NCBI GenBank assembly: GCA_963797835.1
Contig: CAWCRN010000015.1
Coordinates: forward strand, 99,761 to 163,760
Source of the DNA: JBDTSW01 sp963797835
GTDB taxonomy: Bacteria; Actinomycetota; Thermoleophilia; Solirubrobacterales; 70-9
Reading direction: 5' to 3'
Length of the DNA stretch: 64,000 nucleotides
Part shown: piece after piece, positions 28,466 through 38,246 of the stretch
How the letters are laid out: each line of letters begins with the position of its first letter
Numbering within the stretch: position 1 is the stretch's first letter
Made by a program: the position numbers and the translations under genes
Notes under the pieces: model-generated
The model's input: only the letters and a program-made list of their open reading frames with translations
The model's database searches: none
What the model was told of the DNA's origin: nothing

Positions 28466-29149
28466 TCAGAAGATGTAGGAGCGAAGGCGTCGGGGCTGGA
28501 TGACCGTGACCCGGCCCCTCCCGACGGAGACGACGCCGGCCCGCTCGAGCGTGGCGAGGAAGCGCGAGACGCTCTCCCGCGACGTCCCTGCGAGCTGGGC
28601 GAGGTCTGCCTGCGTCATCCGCACCGTGACGCCCTCGCGGCCCTCCGGCAGGGCATCCTCGGCGATCAGCTGGGCGAGCACGCCCGCCACCCGGCTGGGC
28701 ACGGTCTGGAACGACTGGCGCGCCACCCGCTCGTTCGTCTCGCGCAGTCGGCGGACCAGCGCCACGATCAGCTTCACGGCGATGTCCGGGTGGGCGCTCA
28801 GCAGGCGTCGCATGTCCCCGGCCGGCAGCGCCAGAAGCTCCGAGTCGGCGAGGGTCTCGACGCTGGCCGAGCGGGCGCCGCCGTCCAGCATCGCGAGCTC
28901 GCCGAAGATGTCGCCCGAGGCGAGGGTGGCCAGGGCGATCGCCCGCCCGTCGGAGTGCTCGCGGGTGACGCGGAGGTCGCCGGTTCGCACGATGTAGCAC
29001 GCGTCGGAGGTGTCGCCCTCGTGGAAGACGCGGACACCGCGCGGGAAGCTCCTGGGGACGGCGACCGCGGCGATCCTCGCGAGCTCGTCCCCGGAGAGCT
29101 CGGCGAACAGTGGGACGCGTTCGAGCAGGTCGACGTTTTCGGGGCTCAA
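28466..29149 (-). CDS. Crp/Fnr-family transcriptional regulator
   Basis: This intact 227-residue protein has an N-terminal cyclic-nucleotide-binding beta-roll with FGELAMLDGGARSASVETL, close to the cAMP phosphate-binding cassette (FGELAL-RSA). It is followed by a dimer helix and a winged helix with TQADLAQLAGTSRESVSRFL. The conserved Glu, Arg and Ser suggest it binds cNMP. It heads an operon with pcm and is divergent from a c-di-GMP phosphodiesterase gene. Confidence 0.92.
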   Translation of the reverse strand: MSPENVDLLERVPLFAELSGDELARIAAVAVPRSFPRGVRVFHEGDTSDACYIVRTGDLRVTREHSDGRAIALATLASGDIFGELAMLDGGARSASVETLADSELLALPAGDMRRLLSAHPDIAVKLIVALVRRLRETNERVARQSFQTVPSRVAGVLAQLIAEDALPEGREGVTVRMTQADLAQLAGTSRESVSRFLATLERAGVVSVGRGRVTVIQPRRLRSYIF

Positions 29150-29347
29150 CTTCTCCTCTCCCTTCTCCCCGATGGTATTCGGAGGCGTATGCTCGTGGCT
29201 GCGCCGTGAGCCGGCGCGAGGCCACGGAGGGTTAGGGAGTGGAGAGCGCTACAGCCATGGCACGCGTTGCCGGCGCCAGCGGAGACCTCAACCACGCGGT
29301 GGTCGTTGTCGCGATCGACTGAGCCGGGGGCCGGCGAGTCGGTCGAC

Positions 29348-30412
29348 ATGGCGGTGATGAGGCGCCGCTTCGCCGTGGCGCAGCGGCGGGCGGAGATCAT
29401 CGCGCGGGTGAACGCGGCGGAATCGGAGACCGATCTCTCCGCGGTGGTCTGCACCGAGCTGGCCGAGGTCTGCGAGGCCGAGATCTCCTTCCTGGTCGAC
29501 TGGCCTGTGAGGGAGAATCCCCGGATCATCGGCAGCGTCGGGCTGGTCGGCACCCAGGCCGACCAGATCGCCGGCTCGGCCCTGGTCGAGAGCGCCGTGG
29601 GTGGCGGCGGGGCGGTGGCGTTCGGTGAGACGCTCCTGGCCGGGCTCCAGGCCGAGGGCGCCCTCGTCGCGGGCTACCGCGGCCGCGACGGGCGGCGTGC
29701 CGTCGCCGGGGTCGCCCGCCTCCACGACGAGCGCTTCGACGAGGCCGAGCGCGGGCTCCTGGAGGCGGTCACGACCAGCGTGGGTCACGGGCTCGAGCGC
29801 CTTTGGAGCGAGGCGGACCGGGAGCGCCTGAACGAGGAGCTGCGAGCGACCTCGCTCGCCACCGCGGCCGCGCTCGCCAACGCGATGGAGGCCCGCGACA
29901 ACTACACGGCCGGCCATGCGCAGATCATCGCCGAGCTGGCGGTCGGGGTTGGCCAGCGGATCGGTCTCGGCACCCAGGCGCTGGGAGACCTCCGCTACGC
30001 GGCGATCCTCCACGACATCGGCAAGATCGCGGTCTCCGACGAGATCCTGCGCAAGCCGGGTCCGCTGACGACCGAGGAGCGACGGGTGATGGAGCGCCAC
30101 GTGGTCGAGGGCGAGCGGATCCTGGCGCCCGTCCCGTTCCTGACCGAGGTCGGCACGCTCGTCCGCCACCACCACGAGCGCTGGGACGGCGACGGCTACC
30201 CCGACGGCCTGCGCGGCGAGGAGATCCCGCTCGGCTCGCGGGTGATCTCGATCGCCGACGCCTGGCACGCCATGATCTCCACCCGTCCCTACCGCCGCGC
30301 CGTCTCCCACGACGAGGCCCGCAGCGAGCTGGAGCGCGCCGCCGGGGCGCAGTTCGACCCGACGCTCGTGATCCAGTTCCTCGCACACATCGAGGCGGGC
30401 GAAACCGCCTGA
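29348..30412 (+). CDS. GAF-HD-GYP cyclic-di-GMP phosphodiesterase
   Basis: About 354 residues from ATG 29348; an in-frame TTG at 29267 would add 27. The first half looks like a GAF-type sensor (AVVCTELAEVCEAEISFLVDW). The second half is an HD-GYP domain with NYTAGHAQIIAELA, ILHDIGKIAVSDEIL, VRHHHERWDGDGYPDGL and ISIADAWHAMISTRPYR; all HD-GYP landmark residues are present, so it should degrade c-di-GMP. A 21-codon ORF (29257-29322) precedes it in another frame, so its N-terminus may be truncated by a frame error. Confidence 0.88.
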   Translation: MAVMRRRFAVAQRRAEIIARVNAAESETDLSAVVCTELAEVCEAEISFLVDWPVRENPRIIGSVGLVGTQADQIAGSALVESAVGGGGAVAFGETLLAGLQAEGALVAGYRGRDGRRAVAGVARLHDERFDEAERGLLEAVTTSVGHGLERLWSEADRERLNEELRATSLATAAALANAMEARDNYTAGHAQIIAELAVGVGQRIGLGTQALGDLRYAAILHDIGKIAVSDEILRKPGPLTTEERRVMERHVVEGERILAPVPFLTEVGTLVRHHHERWDGDGYPDGLRGEEIPLGSRVISIADAWHAMISTRPYRRAVSHDEARSELERAAGAQFDPTLVIQFLAHIEAGETA

Positions 30413-30427
30413 GCGCCGTTCAGCGGT

Positions 30428-30997
30428 TCAGCGCGCGCGTCGCCGCCACAGCGCCAGCGCCGCGACCACCCCCAAGCCGCCGAGCAACACGAGTCGCCAG
30501 GCCGCCGAGTCGTCGCTCGCGCCGGCCGTGGCGGGGCCGGCGGGCGGGCGATCCCCGGCCGCGTCGTCTCGGGGCGGTTCCGGGCGCTCGAGTGGAGCGA
30601 TGCCCGTGGTCAGGTCAACCCATTCCGGCGCCGCCGCGGAAGTCATGCGCTCCCAACGCGGGTGCCCGTAGGACGAGCCCATGGCATCCCCGAGCCGGAT
30701 GTAGCCGGCCGTCGGAGCGACCATCTGCCGCAGCACCTCGCCCTTGCTGCCGTCGGTGCCGGCCCCGACCGTCACCGAGACACGCCATACCTCGGCCCCC
30801 GCGGGCAGCGCCTCGCCGCCGACCCCCTCCCCGCCACCGAAGACCCAGTCGAACGCCTGATGCCCCTTCAGGTCTCGGTCAGGGACGGAGCTGCATTCCG
30901 ACTCGCCGCAGACCTCAACCGACTGGACGCTCTTGGCAGCCGCCGGCGCCGCCGCAGCCAGTGCGACGAGCATCCAGCCCAAGGCGAACCGCTTCAT
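30428..30997 (-). CDS. Secreted, membrane-anchored protein opposite the ECF sigma gene
   Basis: This 189-residue protein has a signal peptide (MKRFALGWMLVALAAAAPAAA), a cysteine pair in VEVCGESECSSV, a soluble domain and a C-terminal anchor (WRLVLLGGLGVVAALALW) followed by arginines. It is an extracytoplasmic protein of unknown function. AGGAGG precedes ATG 30997. Its promoter is a mirror copy of the one in front of the ECF sigma gene, so it is probably a direct target of that sigma factor. Confidence 0.82.
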   Translation of the reverse strand: MKRFALGWMLVALAAAAPAAAKSVQSVEVCGESECSSVPDRDLKGHQAFDWVFGGGEGVGGEALPAGAEVWRVSVTVGAGTDGSKGEVLRQMVAPTAGYIRLGDAMGSSYGHPRWERMTSAAAPEWVDLTTGIAPLERPEPPRDDAAGDRPPAGPATAGASDDSAAWRLVLLGGLGVVAALALWRRRAR

Positions 30998-31028
30998 CGC
31001 TTCCTCCTCGTTCGGGGGCCTGTCCCTC

Positions 31029-31083
31029 CTACAAGCCGCGTCGCGCATGGGTTCCCGGAACCGCGGGGCGCCGGTGCTTGTAG
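31029..31083. promoter_or_regulatory. Mirror-image divergent ECF promoter
   Basis: On the plus strand GGAACC (31057-31062), 13 nt, then GCTTGTAG (31076-31083). On the minus strand GGAACC (31055-31050), 13 nt, then GCTTGTAG (31036-31029). The two half-promoters are identical in both boxes and in spacing. GGAAC is the common ECF -35 core. One drives the ECF sigma gene and the other the secreted protein gene, so autoregulation is inferred. Confidence 0.78.
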
Positions 31084-31093
31084 AAGAGGGGCA

Positions 31094-31660
31094 GTGGAGG
31101 ACCGGCCACTGACCGAGTCGGAGCTGCTCGCGCGAGCCAAGCGCGGGGACGTGGACGCCTATGAGCGGATCGTCGAGCAACACCAGGCCATCGCCTTCCG
31201 CACGGCGCTGCTCATCACGCGGTCGGCGGCCGACGCGGAGGAGGCCGCCCAGGACGCGTTCCTCAAGGCCTACCGCGCGCTCGGCCGGTTCCGTCGCGGC
31301 GCACCGTTCCGGCCGTGGCTGCTGCGCATCGTCTCCAACGAGGCCCGGAACCGGCTCGCGGCCGCGGGGCGGCGCTCGAGGCTCGAGCTGCGCGTGGCCG
31401 GGGAGCGCCGCACGGTCGACGCGGTCCCGTCGCCCGAGGCGGCGCTTCTCGGCTCCGAGCAGCGGGAGGAGCTCCTCGCGGCGATCGACCGGCTGGGAGA
31501 GCGCGATCGCGAAGTGATCGCATGTCGCTACCTGCTGGAACTGTCGGAGCGCGAGACCGCCGCTGCGCTTGGCTGCCGGCGCGGCACCGTGAAGTCGAGG
31601 CTGTCGCGGGCGCTCGACCGCCTGCGCGAGGAGCTGGGGGTCGACGATGAGGAGGGCTGA
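31094..31660 (+). CDS. ECF-type RNA polymerase sigma factor
   Basis: This intact 188-residue sigma factor has region 2 (YERIVEQHQAIAFRTALLI, then DAEEAAQDAFLKAYRAL and FRPWLLRIVSNEARN) and region 4 (REVIACRYLLELSERETAAALGCRRGTVKSRL). It directs RNA polymerase to stress or envelope genes. GTG 31094 lies just downstream of the GCTTGTAG element. Its 3' end overlaps the next gene by 14 bp, a usual sigma/anti-sigma arrangement. Confidence 0.92.
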   Translation: MEDRPLTESELLARAKRGDVDAYERIVEQHQAIAFRTALLITRSAADAEEAAQDAFLKAYRALGRFRRGAPFRPWLLRIVSNEARNRLAAAGRRSRLELRVAGERRTVDAVPSPEAALLGSEQREELLAAIDRLGERDREVIACRYLLELSERETAAALGCRRGTVKSRLSRALDRLREELGVDDEEG

Positions 31661-32393
31661 GGTGGAGAGCCGGCTGAACGGTCTGCGCGAAGCCGTCGAG
31701 TACCCACCGACGCCGGACATCGCCGCGAGCGTGGCCCGGCGGCTGCGTTCGGACGGCCCTGTCGCAGCCCGACGCCCGTGGTTGCCTCTGCCGAGGGCCC
31801 TGGTCGCGATACTCGCGGGAACCCTGGTGGTTGCCGCCGGGGTCTTCGCGGCCGTACCCGGCGTCCGGGACGCCGTGCTGGACCTGATCGACCTGCGTGG
31901 CGTGACGATCGAGACCACGACGGCCCCTGCGCCTGCGCCACCCACGGATGAGCCCGACTACGGACGGGAGACGACGCTCCCGGCGGGGCGAGCCGACGTC
32001 CGGTTCGAGCCCCTGCTGCCGGCGGGCATGGGACCGCCGGACGCCGTCTTCATCAGGACCGAGGCGCCGGGTGGCGAGCTCACCCTCGTCTACGGCGACA
32101 TGGCCATCAGCCAGTTCCGGGGCGACCTGGTGCCGGAGTACTTCGCGAAGCTCGTTCCCGCCGGCACGGCCGTCGAGCGGCTACGCGTGGGCGGCAACCC
32201 GGCCGCGTGGTTCTCGGAGGCGCCCCACTTCTTCGCCTACCGGGGCCCAGGCGGTGCGATCATCGAGCGCACGCTGCGGCCGGCTGCGAACGTGTTGCTG
32301 GTCCAGCGTGGGCGATTGCTCATCCGGATCGAGGGTGCCGGTTCCCGGGCAAAGGCGATCGAGGTGGCGCGCTCGCTCGACGGCCGTCCCTAG
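31647..32393 (+). CDS. Membrane protein, probable anti-sigma or sensor partner
   Basis: This 248-residue protein has a cytoplasmic N-terminus of about 50 residues, one membrane segment (LVAILAGTLVVAAGVFAAVPG) and a large exported domain resembling DUF4367-type domains (RFEPLLPAGMGPPDAVFI, LVYGDM, ERLRVGGNPAAWFS). Overlap with the ECF gene suggests it controls that sigma factor. No zinc-binding HxxxCxxC anti-sigma motif is present, so the anti-sigma role rests on position and topology. Confidence 0.75.
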   Translation: MRRAEVESRLNGLREAVEYPPTPDIAASVARRLRSDGPVAARRPWLPLPRALVAILAGTLVVAAGVFAAVPGVRDAVLDLIDLRGVTIETTTAPAPAPPTDEPDYGRETTLPAGRADVRFEPLLPAGMGPPDAVFIRTEAPGGELTLVYGDMAISQFRGDLVPEYFAKLVPAGTAVERLRVGGNPAAWFSEAPHFFAYRGPGGAIIERTLRPAANVLLVQRGRLLIRIEGAGSRAKAIEVARSLDGRP

Positions 32394-33151
32394 CTCTGGC
32401 ACGTGGGGCACCAGTACGCCATCCGGTTGGCGTCGCCCTGCCCGCTGGCGTGGATCCGGCCGCCGCAGCGCGGGCAGGCCTCCCGGGTCGCCCGGTAGAT
32501 GCTGCTGGCGCGGCGTCCGCGCCTGACCGAGGCCTGCATCACCCGCTGGTTGTGACGGATCACGTCCGCGGCCTCGCCAGGTTCCAGGCCGGCGACGGGG
32601 CGCCACGGGGAGACCCCGGCCTGGAACAGCGCCTCGGTCCGGATCGCGTTCCCGATTCCGGCCACGATCCGCTGATCGAGCAGGGCATCCCCGACCTCGC
32701 GCCCCGCACCCATCTCGAGCAGGCGCCGGGCGGCGGCCTCCCGGTCGAACCCGGGCTCCAGGGGATCCGGCCCGAGCTGCATCAGGCCGGGGTCGTTGCG
32801 GGCTCGCGACTCGCTCACCAGGCGCAGGATCTGCCCGCCCCGCTGCGCGGCAAGCGCCGGGCCCGACATCAGGACGACCCAGGGCATGCCGCGGGGGGCC
32901 TCGCCGCCGGCGCTGACGAACCAGCGGCCGTTCATCCCGAGGTGGCTGTGGAGGACCTGGGCGCCCGAGAAGTGGATGAGCAGGTGCTTGCCCCGAGCCT
33001 CGGCCCGCTCCAGGATGAGGCCTTGGAGCTCGGACGCGCGGTGGTGGATCGGCGAGCGCGGGCTCGGGGCGTGGGCGCGATCGATCTCCCTGCCGCCGAG
33101 CGCATCCTCGATTCGCCGGGCGATGCGGTGGATGGTGTCGCCCTCGGGCAC
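32390..33151 (-). CDS. nei: Fpg/Nei-family DNA glycosylase-AP lyase
   Basis: This intact 253-residue enzyme starts MPEGDTIHRIARRI (catalytic Pro2 and Glu3; PEGDT is typical of Nei-type members). It has HLGMNGRW, the helix-two-turn-helix segment DALLDQRIVAGIGNAIRTEALF, and a C-terminal zinc finger CPRCGGRI ... CPTCQS. It excises oxidised bases and cuts the backbone. It lies 16 bp downstream of lhr in one operon, as with lhr and nei of Mycobacterium tuberculosis (Rv3296-Rv3297). Confidence 0.93.
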   Translation of the reverse strand: MPEGDTIHRIARRIEDALGGREIDRAHAPSPRSPIHHRASELQGLILERAEARGKHLLIHFSGAQVLHSHLGMNGRWFVSAGGEAPRGMPWVVLMSGPALAAQRGGQILRLVSESRARNDPGLMQLGPDPLEPGFDREAAARRLLEMGAGREVGDALLDQRIVAGIGNAIRTEALFQAGVSPWRPVAGLEPGEAADVIRHNQRVMQASVRRGRRASSIYRATREACPRCGGRIHASGQGDANRMAYWCPTCQS

Positions 33152-33167
33152 CGCTTGCCACCGACCC

Positions 33168-36100
33168 CTAGGCCGAGGCGACCAGCCGGCGCGGCTGGCG
33201 GCTGAAGCCGGCGGCGATCAGTGTCTCCTCGAGCCCCGAGCCGATCACCGGCTCGCCGTCGACGCGCTCGATCCCGAGCTTCGGGATCAGACCGTCGTGG
33301 GCGGCGGTGACCACCTCGCCGATCGCCTCACGCAGCTCCTCCTCCTCCATCTCACGGAGCCGCAGGATGCCCCGGCCACCGCGCTCCACGTAGAGCGCCG
33401 GGCTGCCGTCGAGCAGCAAGAGGTAGGCGCCGGGCGAGCGCGAGGGCCGCCGGCCGCCGTCGCGGTCGCGCTTCGGCCAGGGCAGGGCGGCGCCGTAGGG
33501 GTTGGCCGGGTCCGTTGCCGCGAGCAGCAGGTACTCGCCCTCCTCGCGTGGCAGCGCCCGCAGGCGCTCCACCGCGCCCGCCAGCGCGAACTGGGCCCCG
33601 CCCAGGCCCTCGACGAAGTAACCGCGCCGGGCGGTGCCCAGCATCTCCAGGTTCGACAGCTCGCCGTAGAGCGAGCTGAAGCCGCCGGGAACCCCCTCGG
33701 CCAGCACGCTCTCGCGGGTCACGATCCCGTAGCGCTCGAGCATCAGCTCGGCCTGGGCGCGCAGGCGCGGGCCCTGGGCCGGCGCATCCGCGAACAGGGC
33801 CGCGGTGAGCGACCAGCGCCCCTGCACGGCGCGGCTGGCGGGGTTGCGCCGCGAGGCGAACCGGCGTCCGCGCTGCTGGGAGCGCTGGACCGCCGTCAGG
33901 CGCCTCGCGCGCAGGGGGGCGAAGGCGTCGTTGGTGGCCTCGCCCGCCCACGCGAGGTCCCATAGCGCCTCGTGCAGCTCCTCCGCCGGGAACTCGAGGT
34001 CGGCGACGAGGTCCGACCAGAAGCAGGCCCCCGCCCCGAGCCGCTCGCGGATCGCGTCGTGGACCTCTCCCTGTGGTGATTCGAGCTTCGCGTTGGCCGG
34101 GGGCGGGCCGCAGAGGCGTACGTCCTCGCGGAAGTAGAGGGCCACGCGGCCCGTGCGCCCAAGCGCGCCGGCGCCGATCCAGACGAGCTCGCCGCCGGTT
34201 GTGAGCTCGTCGAGCCAGGTGGGGCTGTAGGCGCCCAGGCGTCGTGGCAGCACGTCGCGCTCCCACACCTCGGGGGTCAGCGCCACGCCCTGGAGGGCGA
34301 TCAGCGCCTCGCGCAGCCGGTCCGGGCCCGCGCCCGCGGGCCGATGCGCATCGACGTTCTGCCAGCTCGGAATGAAGCGCGCCAGCTCGGCCTGATCCAC
34401 GGCCTCCGCCTCCTTGCGCAGGTGCGCGAGGCTCGCTCGGCGGAGGCGCCGCAGCACGTCTGCGTCGCACCACTCACGCTCGGTCCCGCCTGGCAGGAGC
34501 TCGCCGCGGACGAGGGTCCCTGCCCGCTCCAGCTCGCGCAATGCCGGCGCCGGGTCGACCCCGTAACGGGCCGCGGCCTGGCTCGTCGGGAAGGGACCGT
34601 GGGTGCGGGCGTAGCGGCGGAGCAGGGACAGCATCGCGTCCGGCACGTGTTCGAGGAACGAGTCGGGCAGGCCACCCGGCGGCGGCACGCCGAGGGCGTC
34701 GCGGTAGAGGCCCGCGTCCTCGGCGACGATCCAGCGCTCCTCCCCCCCGATCATCACCTTCACAGCGCTGCGCTCGGCGGTGAGCTTGGCCAGCATCGAG
34801 GTGGCCGAGTACCCCTCGGCCACGCGCGCCTGGCACTCCTCCTCCGTCAGGTCGCCGAGCCGGCGCAGGATGACCTGGAGCGCGTCGCGGTCTCGGGCGC
34901 GCGCCGGATCTACCAGGTGCTGGAGGGACGCCTCGACCTCTGCCAGGGCGTCGGGATCGATCAGCTCGCGCAGTTCCTCCTGCCCCAGGAGCTCGCGCAG
35001 CAGGTCGCGGTCGAGCGCGAGGGCGGCCGCCCGCCGCTCGGCGTTGGGCGTGTCCCCCTCGTACATGTACGTGGCGACGTAGTCGAACAGCAGCGATGAC
35101 GCGAACGGGGAGGCCGTGGGCGTCTCGACCTCCACCAGCGAGATCTTGCGCGAATGGAGGTCGCGCAGGAGTCCCTCCAGCGAAGGCAGGTCGAGCACGT
35201 CGCGCAGGCACTCGCGGTAGGTCTCGAGCGTGACCGGGAAGCGAGGGAAGTCCTTGGCCACCTCGAGCAGGCTCTGCGACTTGAGGCGCTGCTGCCACAG
35301 CGGTGTGCGCTTGCCGGGGTAGGCGCGGGGCAGGAGCAGCGAACGGGCAGCGTTCTCGCGGAAGCGGGCGCCGAACAGGGCCGAGCCGCCCAGCTCGCGC
35401 ACCACGAGGTCCTCGAGCTCGTCGGGCTCGAGCATCACGATGTCGGCCGGCGGCGCCTCGTCGGCGTCGGGCAGGTGGACGACGATGCCGTCGTCCGACC
35501 AGATCGCATCGGCCTCGAGATCCTGATCGTCGCGGATCCGTGCCGACAGCGCCAGCCCCCAAGCCGCGTGCACGCGGCCACCGAAGGGCGAGAGCACGCA
35601 GAGGCGCCAGTCGCCGATCTCGTCGCGGAAGCGTTCGACCACGATCGACTCGTCGGACGGCACCACGCGGGTCGCCGCCTGCTGCTCGCGCAGGTAGGCG
35701 ACCAGGTTCTCCGCCGCGCGGCGATCCAGGTCGTAGTCCTTGGCCAGCGTCTTGGGCTCCATGGCGACCGCCTCGCGGGCGAAGGCGCCGATCGCCCGGC
35801 CCAGCTCGGCCGGCCGGCCGACGCCGTCGCCACGCCAGAACGGCACCGCGCCGGGGACCCCTGGCGCCGGGGTCACGATCACCCGGTCGCGGGTGATGTC
35901 CTCGATCCGCCACGTGGTGGCGCCGAGCAGGAACGTCTGGCCCGGGCGCGCCTCGTAGACCATCTCCTCGTCCAGCTCGCCGACCCTGCGGCCGTCCGGC
36001 AGGTGGACGCCGTAGAGGCCGCGGTCGGGGATCGTGCCCGCGTTGGTGACGGCGAGCTGCCGGGCGCCCTTGCGGCCGCGAACGGTTCCCGCGGCACGGT

Positions 36101-37732
36101 CCCACGCCACCCGCGGACGGAGCTCGGCGAAGCGCTCGGAGGGATAGCGCCCGTCGAGCATGTCCAGCACGTTCTCGAGCTGCTCGCGGCCCAGCTCGCT
36201 GAACGACTCGGTGGCCGTCACGACGCGCTCGATCTCGTCCACCTCCCAGTCGACGTCGGCGACCATCGAGACGATGTGCTGGGCCAGCACGTCCAGCGGG
36301 TTCCTCGGGATCACGGTCTCCTCGATCTCCCCGGCCCGCATCCGCTTCGCGACGACCGCGCACTCGAGCAGGTCTGCCCGGAACTTGGGGAAGATCCGCC
36401 CCTTGGAGATCTCGCCGAGCGCGTGGCCGGCCCGGCCCACCCGCTGCAGCCCGCGCGTGACCGACTTCGGCGACTCGACCTGGATCACCAGGTCGACCGC
36501 CCCCATGTCGATCCCCAGCTCGAGCGAGGAGGTGGCGACCAGGCAGGGGAGCTGCCCGGACTTCAGCATCTCCTCCACCACCAGGCGCTCCTCATGTGCC
36601 AGAGACCCGTGGTGCGCGCGGGCGATCTCGACGTAGCTCTCGTCCCGCGACGGCGGCGGGCCGGAGGTCCCCGCGGCCTCGGTCGCCGGCAGCTCCCCCT
36701 CCGGCTCCTCGTTGGCGAGCTCGTTCAGGCGCTTCGCAAGGCGCTCGGCGCCGCGGCGGTTGTTGACGAAGATGATCGTCGAGTTGTGCTCCTGGACCAG
36801 CTCCAGCAGCTCCGGGTAGATCGCCGGCCAGATCGAGCGCGAGGCGACGTTGCCGTCGAAGTCGCCGTCGCTGCGGCGGGGTCGCTCGAGGGGTCAGACC
36901 CCATCGCTCGAGGGGTCAGACCCCCAGATGGGGTCTGACCCCGCGCTCGACCCCGCGCTCGGCCGGCGTCCGGCTCCGTCATGTCCTCCACCGGGACGCG
37001 GATCTCGAGGTTCAGCTCCTTGGCGATGCCCGCGTCGACGATGCGCACGTCGCGCTTGGGGCCGACCAGGAACTTGCCGACCCGGTCGAGCGGGCGCTGC
37101 GTTGCCGACAGCCCGATCCTCTGGACCTCGCGCGCGGGCTCGCCCGCCTCATCACGGGCTCGGGCCGCGTTGTGCGAGAGGCGCTCCAGCGTCAGCGCCA
37201 GGTGCGCGCCGCGCTTGGTCTGGGCGACGGCGTGGATCTCGTCGACGATCACCGCCTCCGCGGAGGTCAGGATCTCCCGCGCCTGCGAGGTGATCATCAG
37301 GTACAGCGACTCGGGGGTCGTGATCAGGATGTCGGGCGGCTTGCGCAGCATCGCCTGGCGGTCCTTCTGGGGGGTGTCGCCGGTGCGAAGCCCGACCGAG
37401 ATCTCGGCGCCCACCCCCTGGAGCGGCGCGCGGAGGTTGCGCTCGACGTCGTAGGAGAGGGCCTTGAGCGGCGAGACGTATACGAGCTTCACCCCGGAGC
37501 CCAGCCGCTCGGGTTCGCGCGAGAGCCGGTCGATCCCCCAGAGGAAGGCGGCAAGCGTCTTGCCCGAGCCCGTGGGCGCGCAGATCAGCGTGTTCTCACC
37601 CGACGAGATCGCCGGCCAGCCCTCCGCCTGGGCAGGCGTGGGCGCGGCGAACGAGTCCGAGAACCAGCGGCGAACCGGCTCCGAGAACGGCGCCAGGGGT
37701 GATTCAGCAGTCTGATTTCCGCGGGTTGCCAA
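33168..37732 (-). CDS. lhr: Lhr-type superfamily 2 DNA helicase, interrupted by a repeat cluster
   Basis: About 1,520 residues, the length of long actinobacterial Lhr proteins. The RecA1 domain has CAPTGSGKTLAAFLW, VSPLKALSYDVERNL, VIVDEIHAV and GLSATQRP. RecA2 has IIFVNNRRGAERLAKRL, ATSSLELGIDMG and QRVGRAGH; the winged helix and Lhr-core domains follow. Lhr is a 3'-to-5' DNA/RNA-DNA helicase tied to repair. Between RecA1 (VPVEDMTEPDAG) and RecA2, three GGGGTC(A/T)GACCCC units are inserted and the frame changes near 36890. TTG 37732 is the start, 7 nt after TAGAAT. Confidence 0.92.
36890..36942. repeat. Three GGGGTC(A/T)GACCCC units inside lhr
   Basis: Units lie at 36890-36902 (GGGGTCAGACCCC), 36912-36924 (same) and 36930-36942 (GGGGTCTGACCCC), with GCTCGA/TCGAGC spacers around them. 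Read on the lhr strand they encode Gln-Thr-Pro, Leu-Thr-Pro and Ser-Asp-Pro stretches. This region lies in the linker between the two helicase RecA domains, where relatives have only a short loop. Confidence 0.85.
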
Positions 37733-37739
37733 CCCATCG

Positions 37740-37745
37740 ATTCTA
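37740..37745 (-). promoter_or_regulatory. Putative leaderless -10 (TAGAAT) for lhr
   Basis: TAGAAT on the minus strand is 7 nt before the TTG at 37732, which supports that unusual start. Confidence 0.5.
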
Positions 37746-37780
37746 CGGACCCGTCAAGCCGGGCCTGGGAAGCCGCCGAA

Positions 37781-37786
37781 TAACCT
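37781..37786 (+). promoter_or_regulatory. Putative leaderless -10 (TAACCT)
   Basis: TAACCT is 6 nt before ATG 37793 of the SnoaL-like gene. Confidence 0.45.
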
Positions 37787-37792
37787 GCAGGC

Positions 37793-38191
37793 ATGGCCGA
37801 GATCGACTGGGAGCAGCGGCTCAAGGACGGCCTCGAGGCTTACAACCGAGGCGACTACGCCGCCGTACTCACGTTCGCGACGGACGACGTGGTCCTGAAG
37901 CGCCCACCGGACGCGCCGGAGGGCAAGCAGACCGTCGAGGGCCGGGAGGCGGTACTTCAGTTCTTCCGGCCGGACGTTTTCCGGGAGCAGTACCTGGACT
38001 TCCACGAGTTCCAGATGGGCGACGGCGCGTTCCTGGCGCGCATCACGTTCAGCGCTACCGGCGCCGCCAGCGGCATGGCCATGTCTGCGGACTCGTTCCT
38101 CGTTTACCTGCTCAGCCCCGGCGACGAGGTCGCCCGGATCGAGATCTACAACGACGAGGCCGAGGCGCGGGCCGCCGCCGGCATCGGCTGA
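37793..38191 (+). CDS. SnoaL/NTF2-like protein
   Basis: This 132-residue protein has the pattern of the NTF2-like cone fold: an N-terminal helix (WEQRLKDGLEAYNRGDYAAVLTFATDDVVLKRP), then EGREAVLQFF and strands ending RIEIYNDEAEARAAAG. Members are small ligand-binding proteins or isomerase-type enzymes; no catalytic residue set can be assigned. It is divergent from lhr with 60 bp between start codons. Confidence 0.8.
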   Translation: MAEIDWEQRLKDGLEAYNRGDYAAVLTFATDDVVLKRPPDAPEGKQTVEGREAVLQFFRPDVFREQYLDFHEFQMGDGAFLARITFSATGAASGMAMSADSFLVYLLSPGDEVARIEIYNDEAEARAAAGIG

Positions 38192-38246
38192 GCCAGTTCA
38201 GCTCGAAGATCGGGGAGCGATCGCGTCATCGACCGCGTAGCCACGA

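Noticed and set aside
29257..29322. 21-codon leader peptide before the HD-GYP gene
   Set aside because: No attenuator-like hairpins or rare-codon run accompany it. A frame error at the N-terminus of the HD-GYP protein explains it equally well.
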